This document shows positions 1 through 10,307 of a DNA stretch of 64,000 nucleotides, in pieces. Position 1 is the stretch's first letter; every line of letters begins with the position of its first letter. The notes under the pieces were generated by a model. It was not told the origin of the DNA. It saw only the letters and a list, made by a program, of their open reading frames with translations, and did no database searches. The DNA comes from Auanema rhodensis (lineage: Eukaryota > Nematoda > Chromadorea > Rhabditida > Rhabditidae): positions 186,001 through 250,000 of the forward strand of contig CAXKVF010000077.1 in NCBI GenBank assembly GCA_964057225.1. Direction: 5' to 3'. The translations under genes and the position numbers were made by a program.

Positions 1-9
1 TTTCAAAGT

Positions 10-22
10 CATGGTTACCATG
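10..22. other. 13-bp dyad in the monomer (CATGGT-T-ACCATG)
   Basis: A perfect inverted repeat with 6-bp arms around a single T, present in almost every monomer at unit positions 10-22. Variant bases gather in the right arm: A17 to G (for example monomers at 17776, 21296, 22000, 24992, 26928), C18 to T (705, 881, 2113, 2289) and T21 to C (44880, 45584, 47520, 48224, 48576). The left arm is changed only by G13 to A (CATAGTT; 57200, 59312, 60191). Short dyads are a recurring feature of centromeric satellites without CENP-B. A role in binding or cruciform formation is speculative. Confidence 0.8.
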
Positions 23-35
23 CACCAATATCAAT

Positions 36-49
36 AAAAATTTGTTTTT
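36..49. other. A-tract/T-tract segment (A5 T3 G T5)
   Basis: Unit positions 36-40 are five A, 41-43 three T, 44 G, 45-49 five T. Such runs are expected to be stiff or curved and to help position nucleosomes; this is a general property of A-tracts, not measured here. Rare changes are G44 to C (14609, 15136), position 36 to G, C or T, and loss of one T (59488, 60367). It is the same in nearly all monomers. Confidence 0.75.
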
Positions 50-93
50 AGACTAATATGGACATGGGGAATCTAATTTTGAAAACCGCATCT

Positions 94-99
94 CTTTAT
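94..99. other. Variable pyrimidine hexamer of the monomer
   Basis: Unit positions 94-99 read CTTTAT in the consensus. In this window the segment carries A or T at 94, C or G at 95, C at 96, C at 97 and A at 99, usually one change per monomer. These are the main markers that tell monomer types apart: TTCAT, TTAAC-type, CTCTAT, CCTTAT and CGTTAT. The flanks (GCATCT before, CTTTCACGTG after) change far less. The 1-bp loss in the monomer at 14785 also falls at 93-94. Confidence 0.85.
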
Positions 100-101
100 C
101 T

Positions 102-111
102 TTCACGTGAA
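102..111. other. CACGT box 1: 10-bp palindrome TTCACGTGAA
   Basis: A perfect 10-bp palindrome centred on CACGTG (104-109), repeated in nearly every unit. CACGTG is the core of G-box/E-box sites bound by bHLH and bZIP proteins, so a sequence-specific binder is plausible but unidentified. It is lost in defined monomer types: G109 to A (19712, 20944, 24640, 26576), T108 to G (44000), G107 to A (56496, 58608, 60191) and C106 to T (55088). Confidence 0.8.
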
Positions 112-133
112 GCGAGTTACATACCAAGTGCAC

Positions 134-141
134 ATCACGTG
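134..141. other. CACGT box 2: ATCACGTG, matches yeast CDEI consensus
   Basis: Unit positions 134-141 read ATCACGTG, which fits RTCACRTG, the budding-yeast centromere element CDEI bound by the bHLH protein Cbf1. CACGTG itself is 136-141, 32 bp after box 1. The match is real but short, and CACGTG is a common transcription-factor site. Box 2 is altered to CACCTG in the monomers at 18832, 20064, 22352 and 25696, and to CACATG in those at 28160, 29216, 29392 and 29920. Confidence 0.7.
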
Positions 142-145
142 TACA

Positions 146-165
146 TTTAATTAGCATAAGTTAAA
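146..165. other. AT-rich inverted repeat in the monomer
   Basis: Arms TTTAATT (146-152) and AATTAAA (159-165) are perfectly complementary around a 6-bp loop AGCATA. Variants in the right arm: A160 to G in the 160G monomer type, T161 to G (8801, 11969), A163 to G (56496, 63358). In the left arm: T152 to G (57200, 60894, 61774). Loop changes are A158 to T (zone H) and G154 to A (zone F). Hairpin or cruciform potential is inferred from symmetry only. Confidence 0.7.
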
Positions 166-166
166 G

Positions 167-176
167 TTCACGTAAA
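167..176. other. CACGT box 3: TTCACGTAAA half-site
   Basis: Unit positions 167-176 differ from the box-1 palindrome at one inner base (A for G at 174). The CACGT core is at 169-173, 33 bp after box 2. I saw no clear loss of this core in the window, which makes it the steadiest of the three boxes. The base just after it, 176, is the site of a common A to C change that marks monomer types in zones B and E-G. Confidence 0.7.
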
Positions 177-451
177 TTTCAAAGTCATGGTTACCATGCA
201 CCAATATCAATAAAAATTTGTTTTTAAACTAATATGGACATGGGGAATCTAATTTTGAAAACCGCATCTCTTTATCTTTCACGTGAAGCGAGTTACATAC
301 CAAGTGCACATCACGTGTACATTTAATTAGCATAAATTAAAGTTCACGTAAATTTCAAAGTCATGGTTACCATGCACCAATATCAATAAAAATTTGTTTT
401 TAGACTAATATGGACATGGGGAATCTAATTTTGAAAACCGCATCTCTTTAA

Positions 452-1744
452 CTTTCACGTGAAGCGAGTTACATACCAAGTGCACATCACGTGTACATTT
501 AATTAGCATAAATTAAAGTTCACGTAAATTTCAAAGTCATGGTTACCATGCACCAATATCAATAAAAATTTGTTTTTAGACTAATATGGACATGGGGAAT
601 CTAATTTTGAAAACCGCATCTATTTATCTTTCACGTGAAGCGAGTTACATACCAAGTGCACATCACGTGTACATTTAATTAGCATAAATTAAAGTTCACG
701 TAAATTTCAAAGTCATGGTTATCATGAACCAATATCAATAAAAATTTGTTTTTAGACTAATATGGACATGGGGAATCTAATTTTGAAAACCGCATCTCTT
801 TATCTTTCACGTGAAGCGAGTTACATACCGAGTGCACATCACGTGTACATTTAATTAGCATAAATTAAAGTTCACGTAAATTTCAAAGTCATGGTTATCA
901 TGAACCAATATCAATAAAAATTTGTTTTTAGACTAATATGGACATGGGGAATCTAATTTTGAAAACCGCATCTCTTTAACTTTCACGTGAAGCGAGTTAC
1001 ATACCAAGTGCACATCACGTGTACATTTAATTAGCATAAATTAAAGTTCACGTAAATTTCAAAGTCATGGTTACCATGCACCAATATCAATAAAAATTTG
1101 TTTTTAGACTAATATGGACATGGGGAATCTAATTTTGAAAACCGCATCTCTTTATCTTTCACGTGAAGCGAGTTACAAACCAAGTGCACATCACGTGTAC
1201 ATTTAATTAGCATAAATTAAAGTTCACGTAAATTTCAAAGTCATGGTTACCATGAACCAATATCAATAAAAATTTGTTTTTAGACTAATATGGACATGGG
1301 GAATCTAATTTTGAAAACCGCATCTCTTTATCTTTCACGTGAAGCGAGTTACATACCAAGTGCACATCACGTGTACATTTAATTAGCATAAATTAAAGTT
1401 CACGTAAATTTCAAAGTCATGGTTACCATGAACCAATATCAATAAAAATTTGTTTTTAGACTAATATGGACATGGGGAATCTAATTTTGAAAACCGCATC
1501 TCTTTATCTTTCACGTGAAGCGAGTTACATACCAAGTGCACATCACGTGTACATTTAATTAGCATAAATTAAAGTTCACGTAAATTTCAAAGTCATGGTT
1601 ACCATGAACCAATATCAATAAAAATTTGTTTTTAGACTAATATGGACATGGGGAATCTAATTTTGAAAACCGCATCTCTTTATCTTTCACGTGAAGCGAG
1701 TTACATACCAAGTGCACATCACGTGTACATTTAATTAGCATAAA
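452..1744. repeat. Zone A duplication, copy 1 (offset 1408 bp)
   Basis: Marker order A94, T18/A23, T18/A23/A99, C23, A23, A23, A23 is the same as in 1860-3152. Differences between copies: G126 in the unit at 705 and A122 in the unit at 1057, both private to this copy. The left boundary lies after unit position 99 of the monomer at 353, the right before position 160 of the monomer at 1585. Confidence 0.85.
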
Positions 1745-1859
1745 TTAAAGTTCACGTAAATTTCAAAGTCATGGTTACCATGAACCAATATCAATAAAAA
1801 TTTGTTTTTAGACTAATATGGACATGGGGAATCTAATTTTGAAAACCGCATCTCTTTAT

Positions 1860-3152
1860 CTTTCACGTGAAGCGAGTTACATACCAAGTGCACATCACGT
1901 GTACATTTAATTAGCATAAATTAAAGTTCACGTAAATTTCAAAGTCATGGTTACCATGCACCAATATCAATAAAAATTTGTTTTTAGACTAATATGGACA
2001 TGGGGAATCTAATTTTGAAAACCGCATCTATTTATCTTTCACGTGAAGCGAGTTACATACCAAGTGCACATCACGTGTACATTTAATTAGCATAAATTAA
2101 AGTTCACGTAAATTTCAAAGTCATGGTTATCATGAACCAATATCAATAAAAATTTGTTTTTAGACTAATATGGACATGGGGAATCTAATTTTGAAAACCG
2201 CATCTCTTTATCTTTCACGTGAAGCGAGTTACATACCAAGTGCACATCACGTGTACATTTAATTAGCATAAATTAAAGTTCACGTAAATTTCAAAGTCAT
2301 GGTTATCATGAACCAATATCAATAAAAATTTGTTTTTAGACTAATATGGACATGGGGAATCTAATTTTGAAAACCGCATCTCTTTAACTTTCACGTGAAG
2401 CGAGTTACATACCAAGTGCACATCACGTGTACATTTAATTAGCATAAATTAAAGTTCACGTAAATTTCAAAGTCATGGTTACCATGCACCAATATCAATA
2501 AAAATTTGTTTTTAGACTAATATGGACATGGGGAATCTAATTTTGAAAACCGCATCTCTTTATCTTTCACGTGAAGCGAGTTACATACCAAGTGCACATC
2601 ACGTGTACATTTAATTAGCATAAATTAAAGTTCACGTAAATTTCAAAGTCATGGTTACCATGAACCAATATCAATAAAAATTTGTTTTTAGACTAATATG
2701 GACATGGGGAATCTAATTTTGAAAACCGCATCTCTTTATCTTTCACGTGAAGCGAGTTACATACCAAGTGCACATCACGTGTACATTTAATTAGCATAAA
2801 TTAAAGTTCACGTAAATTTCAAAGTCATGGTTACCATGAACCAATATCAATAAAAATTTGTTTTTAGACTAATATGGACATGGGGAATCTAATTTTGAAA
2901 ACCGCATCTCTTTATCTTTCACGTGAAGCGAGTTACATACCAAGTGCACATCACGTGTACATTTAATTAGCATAAATTAAAGTTCACGTAAATTTCAAAG
3001 TCATGGTTACCATGAACCAATATCAATAAAAATTTGTTTTTAGACTAATATGGACATGGGGAATCTAATTTTGAAAACCGCATCTCTTTATCTTTCACGT
3101 GAAGCGAGTTACATACCAAGTGCACATCACGTGTACATTTAATTAGCATAAG
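1860..3152. repeat. Zone A duplication, copy 2
   Basis: Second copy of the seven-unit marker string at 452-1744, shifted by eight monomers. It lacks the private G126 and A122 of the first copy, so those changes arose after the duplication or were converted away here. Confidence 0.85.
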
Positions 3153-3168
3153 TTAAAGTTCACGTAAA

Positions 3169-4752
3169 TTTCAAAGTCATGGTTACCATGCACCAATATC
3201 AATAAAAATTTGTTTTTAAACTAATATGGACATGGGGAATCTAATTTTGAAAACCGCATCTCTTTATCTTTCACGTGAAGCGAGTTACATACCAAGTGCA
3301 CATCACGTGTACATTTAATTAGCATAAATTAAAGTTCACGTAAATTTCAAAGTCATGGTTACCATGCACCAATATCAATAAAAATTTGTTTTTAGACTAA
3401 TATGGACATGGGGAATCTAATTTTGAAAACCGCATCTCTTCATCTTTCACGTGAAGCGAGTTACATACCAAGTGCACATCACGTGTACATTTAATTAGCA
3501 TAAATTAAAGTTCACGTAAATTTCAAAGTCATGGTTACCATGCACCAATATCAATAAAAATTTGTTTTTAGACTAATATGGACATGGGGAATCTAATTTT
3601 GAAAATCGCATCTCTTTAACTTTCACGTGAAGCGAGTTACATACCAAGTGCACATCACGTGTACATTTAATTAGCATAAATTAAAGTTCACGTAAATTTC
3701 AAAGTCATGGTTACCATGAACCAATATCAATAAAAATTTGTTTTTAGACTAATATGGACATGGGGAATCTAATTTTGAAAACCGCATCTCTTTATCTTTC
3801 ACGTGAAGCGAGTTACATACCAAATGCACATCACGTGTACATTTAATTAGCATAAATTAAAGTTCACGTAACTTTCAAAGTCATGGTTACCATGCACCAA
3901 TATCAATAAAAATTTGTTTTTAGACTAATATGGACATGGGGAATCTAATTTTGAAAACCGCATCTCTTTATCTTTCACGTGAAGCGAGTTACATACCAAG
4001 TGCACATCACGTGTACATTTAATTAGCATAAGTTAAAGTTCACGTAAATTTCAAAGTCATGGTTACCATGCACCAATATCAATAAAAATTTGTTTTTAAA
4101 CTAATATGGACATGGGGAATCTAATTTTGAAAACCGCATCTCTTTATCTTTCACGTGAAGCGAGTTACATACCAAGTGCACATCACGTGTACATTTAATT
4201 AGCATAAATTAAAGTTCACGTAAATTTCAAAGTCATGGTTACCATGCACCAATATCAATAAAAATTTGTTTTTAGACTAATATGGACATGGGGAATCTAA
4301 TTTTGAAAACCGCATCTCTTCATCTTTCACGTGAAGCGAGTTACATACCAAGTGCACATCACGTGTACATTTAATTAGCATAAATTAAAGTTCACGTAAA
4401 TTTCAAAGTCATGGTTACCATGCACCAATATCAATAAAAATTTGTTTTTAGACTAATATGGACATGGGGAATCTAATTTTGAAAATCGCATCTCTTTAAC
4501 TTTCACGTGAAGCGAGTTACATACCAAGTGCACATCACGTGTACATTTAATTAGCATAAATTAAAGTTCACGTAAATTTCAAAGTCATGGTTACCATGAA
4601 CCAATATCAATAAAAATTTGTTTTTAGACTAATATGGACATGGGGAATCTAATTTTGAAAACCGCATCTCTTTATCTTTCACGTGAAGCGAGTTACATAC
4701 CAAATGCACATCACGTGTACATTTAATTAGCATAAATTAAAGTTCACGTAAC
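3169..4752. repeat. 5-monomer (880 bp) tandem duplication
   Basis: Units at 3169, 3345, 3521 and 3697 (types A51; C97; T86+A99; A23+A128+C176) recur in the same order at 4049, 4225, 4401 and 4577. The units just before each set (2993 and 3873) both carry G160 but differ at 23 (A versus C), placing the left edge inside that unit. Confidence 0.85.
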
Positions 4753-7216
4753 TTTCAAAGTCATGGTTACCATGCACCAATATCAATAAAAATTTGTTTT
4801 TAGACTAATATGGACATGGGGAATCTAATTTTGAAAACCGCATCTCTTTATCTTTCACGTGAAGCGAGTTACATACCAAGTGCACATCACGTGTACATTT
4901 AATTAGCATAAATTAAAGTTCACGTAAATTTCAAAGTCATGGTTACCATGCACCAATATCAATAAAAATTTGTTTTTAGACTAATATGGACATGGGGAAT
5001 CTAATTTTGAAAATCGCATCTCTTTAACTTTCACGTGAAGCGAGTTACATACCAAGTGCACATCACGTGTACATTTAATTAGCATAAATTAAAGTTCACG
5101 TAAATTTCAAAGTCATGGTTACCATGAACCAATATCAATAAAAATTTGTTTTTAGACTAATATGGACATGGGGAATCTAATTTTGAAAACCGCATCTCTT
5201 TATCTTTCACGTGAAGCGAGTTACATACCAAATGCACATCACGTGTACATTTAATTAGCATAAATTAAAGTTCACGTAACTTTCAAAGTCATGGTTACCA
5301 TGCACCAATATCAATAAAAATTTGTTTTTAGACTAATATGGACATGGGGAATCTAATTTTGAAAACCGCATCTCTTTATCTTTCACGTGAAGCGAGTTAC
5401 ATACCAAGTGCACATCACGTGTACATTTAATTAGCATAAATTAAAGTTCACGTAAATTTCAAAGTCATGGTTACCATGCACCAATATCAATAAAAATTTG
5501 TTTTTAGACTAATATGGACATGGGGAATCTAATTTTGAAAACCGCATCTCTTTATCTTTCACGTGAAGCGAGTTACATACCAAATGCACATCACGTGTAC
5601 ATTTAATTAGCATAAATTAAAGTTCACGTAACTTTCAAAGTCATGGTTACCATGCACCAATATCAATAAAAATTTGTTTTTAGACTAATATGGACATGGG
5701 GAATCTAATTTTGAAAACCGCATCTCTTTATCTTTCACGTGAAGCGAGTTACATACCAAGTGCACATCACGTGTACATTTAATTAGCATAAGTTAAAGTT
5801 CACGTAAATTTCAAAGTCATGGTTACCATGCACCAATATCAATAAAAATTTGTTTTTAAACTAATATGGACATGGGGAATCTAATTTTGAAAACCGCATC
5901 TCTTTATCTTTCACGTGAAGCGAGTTACATACCAAGTGCACATCACGTGTACATTTAATTAGCATAAATTAAAGTTCACGTAAATTTCAAAGTCATGGTT
6001 ACCATGCACCAATATCAATAAAAATTTGTTTTTAGACTAATATGGACATGGGGAATCTAATTTTGAAAACCGCATCTCTTCATCTTTCACGTGAAGCGAG
6101 TTACATACCAAGTGCACATCACGTGTACATTTAATTAGCATAAATTAAAGTTCACGTAAATTTCAAAGTCATGGTTACCATGCACCAATATCAATAAAAA
6201 TTTGTTTTTAGACTAATATGGACATGGGGAATCTAATTTTGAAAATCGCATCTCTTTAACTTTCACGTGAAGCGAGTTACATACCAAGTGCACATCACGT
6301 GTACATTTAATTAGCATAAATTAAAGTTCACGTAAATTTCAAAGTCATGGTTACCATGAACCAATATCAATAAAAATTTGTTTTTAGACTAATATGGACA
6401 TGGGGAATCTAATTTTGAAAACCGCATCTCTTTATCTTTCACGTGAAGCGAGTTACATACCAAATGCACATCACGTGTACATTTAATTAGCATAAATTAA
6501 AGTTCACGTAACTTTCAAAGTCATGGTTACCATGCACCAATATCAATAAAAATTTGTTTTTAGACTAATATGGACATGGGGAATCTAATTTTGAAAACCG
6601 CATCTCTTTATCTTTCACGTGAAGCGAGTTACATACCAAGTGCACATCACGTGTACATTTAATTAGCATAAATTAAAGTTCACGTAAATTTCAAAGTCAT
6701 GGTTACCATGCACCAATATCAATAAAAATTTGTTTTTAGACTAATATGGACATGGGGAATCTAATTTTGAAAATCGCATCTCTTTAACTTTCACGTGAAG
6801 CGAGTTACATACCAAGTGCACATCACGTGTACATTTAATTAGCATAAATTAAAGTTCACGTAAATTTCAAAGTCATGGTTACCATGAACCAATATCAATA
6901 AAAATTTGTTTTTAGACTAATATGGACATGGGGAATCTAATTTTGAAAACCGCATCTCTTTATCTTTCACGTGAAGCGAGTTACATACCAAATGCACATC
7001 ACGTGTACATTTAATTAGCATAAATTAAAGTTCACGTAACTTTCAAAGTCATGGTTACCATGCACCAATATCAATAAAAATTTGTTTTTAGACTAATATG
7101 GACATGGGGAATCTAATTTTGAAAACCGCATCTCTTTATCTTTCACGTGAAGCGAGTTACATACCAAGTGCACATCACGTGTACATTTAATTAGCATAAA
7201 TTAAAGTTCACGTAAA
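3873..7216. repeat. 10-monomer (1760 bp) offset duplication
   Basis: The nine units from 3873 to 5456 match the nine units from 5633 to 7216 in marker order: G160; A51; C97; T86/A99; A128/C176; plain; T86/A99; A128/C176; plain. The unit between them (5457) carries A128 and C176 on a C23 background, unlike the other A128 units of this stretch, which have A23. Confidence 0.85.
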
Positions 7217-8448
7217 TTTCAAAGTCATGGTTACCATGCACCAATATCAATAAAAATTTGTTTTTAGACTAATATGGACATGGGGAATCTAATTTTGAAA
7301 ACCGCATCTCTTCATCTTTCACGTGAAGCGAGTTACATACCAAGTGCACATCACGTGTACATTTAATTAGCATAAATTAAAGTTCACGTAAATTTCAAAG
7401 TCATGGTTACCATGCACCAATATCAATAAAAATTTGTTTTTAGACTAATATGGACATGGGGAATCTAATTTTGAAAATCGCATCTCTTTAACTTTCACGT
7501 GAAGCGAGTTACATACCAAGTGCACATCACGTGTACATTTAATTAGCATAAATTAAAGTTCACGTAAATTTCAAAGTCATGGTTACCATGAACCAATATC
7601 AATAAAAATTTGTTTTTAGACTAATATGGACATGGGGAATCTAATTTTGAAAACCGCATCTCTTTATCTTTCACGTGAAGCGAGTTACATACCAAATGCA
7701 CATCACGTGTACATTTAATTAGCATAAATTAAAGTTCACGTAACTTTCAAAGTCATGGTTACCATGCACCAATATCAATAAAAATTTGTTTTTAGACTAA
7801 TATGGACATGGGGAATCTAATTTTGAAAACCGCATCTCTTTATCTTTCACGTGAAGCGAGTTACATACCAAGTGCACATCACGTGTACATTTAATTAGCA
7901 TAAATTAAAGTTCACGTAAATTTCAAAGTCATGGTTACCATGCACCAATATCAATAAAAATTTGTTTTTAGACTAATATGGACATGGGGAATCTAATTTT
8001 GAAAATCGCATCTCTTTAACTTTCACGTGAAGCGAGTTACATACCAAGTGCACATCACGTGTACATTTAATTAGCATAAATTAAAGTTCACGTAAATTTC
8101 AAAGTCATGGTTACCATGAACCAATATCAATAAAAATTTGTTTTTAGACTAATATGGACATGGGGAATCTAATTTTGAAAACCGCATCTCTTTATCTTTC
8201 ACGTGAAGCGAGTTACATACCAAATGCACATCACGTGTACATTTAATTAGCATAAATTAAAGTTCACGTAACTTTCAAAGTCATGGTTACCATGCACCAA
8301 TATCAATAAAAATTTGTTTTTAGACTAATATGGACATGGGGAATCTAATTTTGAAAACCGCATCTCTTTATCTTTCACGTGAAGCGAGTTACATACCAAG
8401 TGCACATCACGTGTACATTTAATTAGCATAAATTAAAGTTCACGTAAA
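5985..8448. repeat. 7-monomer (1232 bp) direct tandem duplication
   Basis: Units 5985-7216 (C97; T86/A99; A128/C176; plain; T86/A99; A128/C176; plain) are followed at once by 7217-8448 with the same seven types in the same order. The two copies abut, as expected for an unequal exchange of seven units. Confidence 0.87.
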
Positions 8449-9777
8449 TTTCAAAGTCATGGTTACCATGAACCAATATCAATAAAAATTTGTTTTTAGA
8501 CTAATATGGACATGGGGAATCTAATTTTGAAAACCGCATCTCTTTATCTTTCACGTGAAGCGAGTTACATACCAAGTGCACATCACGTGTACATTTAATT
8601 AGCATAAATTAAAGTTCACGTAAATTTCAAAGTCATGGTTACCATGCACCAATATCAATAAAAATTTGTTTTTAGACTAATATGGACATGGGGAATCTAA
8701 TTTTGAAAACCGCATCTCTTCATCTTTCACGTGAAGCGAGTTACATACCAAGTGCACATCACGTGTACATTTAATTAGCATAAATTAAAGTTCACGTAAA
8801 TTTCAAAGTCATGGTTACCATGCACCAATATCAATAAAAATTTGTTTTTAGACTAATATGGACATGGGGAATCTAATTTTGAAAACCGCATCTCTTTAAC
8901 TTTCACGTGAAGCGAGTTACATACCAAGTGCACATCACGTGTACATTTAATTAGCATAAAGTAAAGTTCACGTAAATTTCAAAGTCATGGTTACCATGCA
9001 CCAATATCAATAAAAATTTGTTTTTAGACTAATATGGACATGGGGAATCTAATTTTGAAAACCGCATCTCTTTATCTTTCACGTGAAGCGAGTTACATAC
9101 CAAATGCACATCACGTGTACATTTAATTAGCATAAATTAAAGTTCACGTAACTTTCAAAGTCATGGTTACCATGCACCAATATCAATAAAAATTTGTTTT
9201 TAGACTAATATGGACATGGGGAATCTAATTGTGAAAACCGCATCTCTTTATCTTTCACGTGAAGCGAGTTACATACCAAGTGCACATCACGTGTACATTT
9301 AATTAGCATAAATTAAAGTTCACGTAAATTTCAAAGTCATGGTTACCATGCACCAATATCAATAAAAATTTGTTTTTAGACTAATATGGACATGGGGAAT
9401 CTAATTTTGAAAACCGCATCTCTTCATCTTTCACGTGAAGCGAGTTACATACCAAGTGCACATCACGTGTACATTTAATTAGCATAAATTAAAGTTCACG
9501 TAAATTTCAAAGTCATGGTTACCATGCACCAATATCAATAAAAATTTGTTTTTAGACTAATATGGACATGGGGAATCTAATTTTGAAAACCGCATCTCTT
9601 TATCTTTCACGTGAAGCGAGTTACATACCAAGTGCACATCACGTGTACATTTAATTAGCATAAGTTAAAGTTCACGTAAATTTCAAAGTCATGGTTACCA
9701 TGCACCAATATCAATAAAAATTTGTTTTTAAACTAATATGGACATGGGGAATCTAATTTTGAAAACCGCATCTCTTT
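7140..9777. repeat. 18-monomer-offset (3168 bp) duplication, copy 1
   Basis: About 2.6 kb that recurs at 10308-12945. Besides common markers it carries two rare ones: T161 to G at 8961 and T79 to G at 9231. Both are found 3168 bp downstream (12129 and 12399). Boundaries were placed where the markers stop agreeing: unit position 99 on the left, unit position 97 on the right. Confidence 0.9.
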
Positions 9778-10307
9778 ATCTTTCACGTGAAGCGAGTTAC
9801 ATACCAAGTGCACATCACGTGTACATTTAATTAGCATAAATTAAAGTTCACGTAAATTTCAAAGTCATGGTTACCATGCACCAATATCAATAAAAATTTG
9901 TTTTTAGACTAATATGGACATGGGGAATCTAATTTTGAAAACCGCATCTCTTTAACTTTCACGTGAAGCGAGTTACATACCAAGTGCACATCACGTGTAC
10001 ATTTAATTAGCATAAATTAAAGTTCACGTAAATTTCAAAGTCATGGTTACCATGCACCAATATCAATAAAAATTTGTTTTTAGACTAATATGGACATGGG
10101 GAATCTAATTTTGAAAACCGCATCTCTTCATCTTTCACGTGAAGCGAGTTACATACCAAGTGCACATCACGTGTACATTTAATTAGCATAAATTAAAGTT
10201 CACGTAAATTTCAAAGTCATGGTTACCATGCACCAATATCAATAAAAATTTGTTTTTAGACTAATATGGACATGGGGAATCTAATTTTGAAAATCGCATC
10301 TCTTTAA

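Larger units (their letters stand above)
1..176 (+). repeat. Reference satellite monomer (coordinates used for all variant positions)
   Basis: This is monomer 1 of the array, starting at TTTCAAAGTC and ending CGTAAA. It differs from the array consensus only at position 160 (G for A). Landmarks in order: dyad 10-22; common C/A polymorphism at 23; A/T tract 36-49; G-rich GACATGGGGA 61-70; variable pyrimidine hexamer 94-99; CACGTG at 104-109; CACGTG at 136-141; AT-rich inverted repeat 146-165; CACGT at 169-173. Five CpGs sit at 87, 106, 113, 138 and 171. The unit is close to a nucleosome plus a short linker. The start point is arbitrary, chosen because the window begins there. The array consensus has C or A at 23, G at 51, T at 97, T at 99, G at 128, A at 160 and A at 176. 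Confidence 0.97.
1..3168. repeat. Zone A: 18 monomers, 8-monomer-offset duplication
   Basis: Monomers 1-18. Markers are A94 (529, 1937), T18 with A23 (705, 881, 2113, 2289), A99 (353, 881, 2289), and long runs of A23 monomers (1233-1936 and 2641-3168). The order of markers repeats after 1408 bp (eight units). The first unit carries G160 and the second A51, a linked pair that recurs through zone B. No gene or other element. Confidence 0.9.

Noticed and set aside
104-141. Functional promoter or enhancer built from CACGTG boxes
   Set aside because: No gene, TATA-plus-start arrangement or terminator accompanies them. Transcription of the satellite is possible but not shown by sequence.
1-176. 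Identification as Brassica CentBr or honeybee AluI satellite from the 176-bp length
   Set aside because: Length alone is weak. The consensus has no AGCT (so no AluI or HindIII site), and I do not recognise the sequence from memory. A database search would decide.
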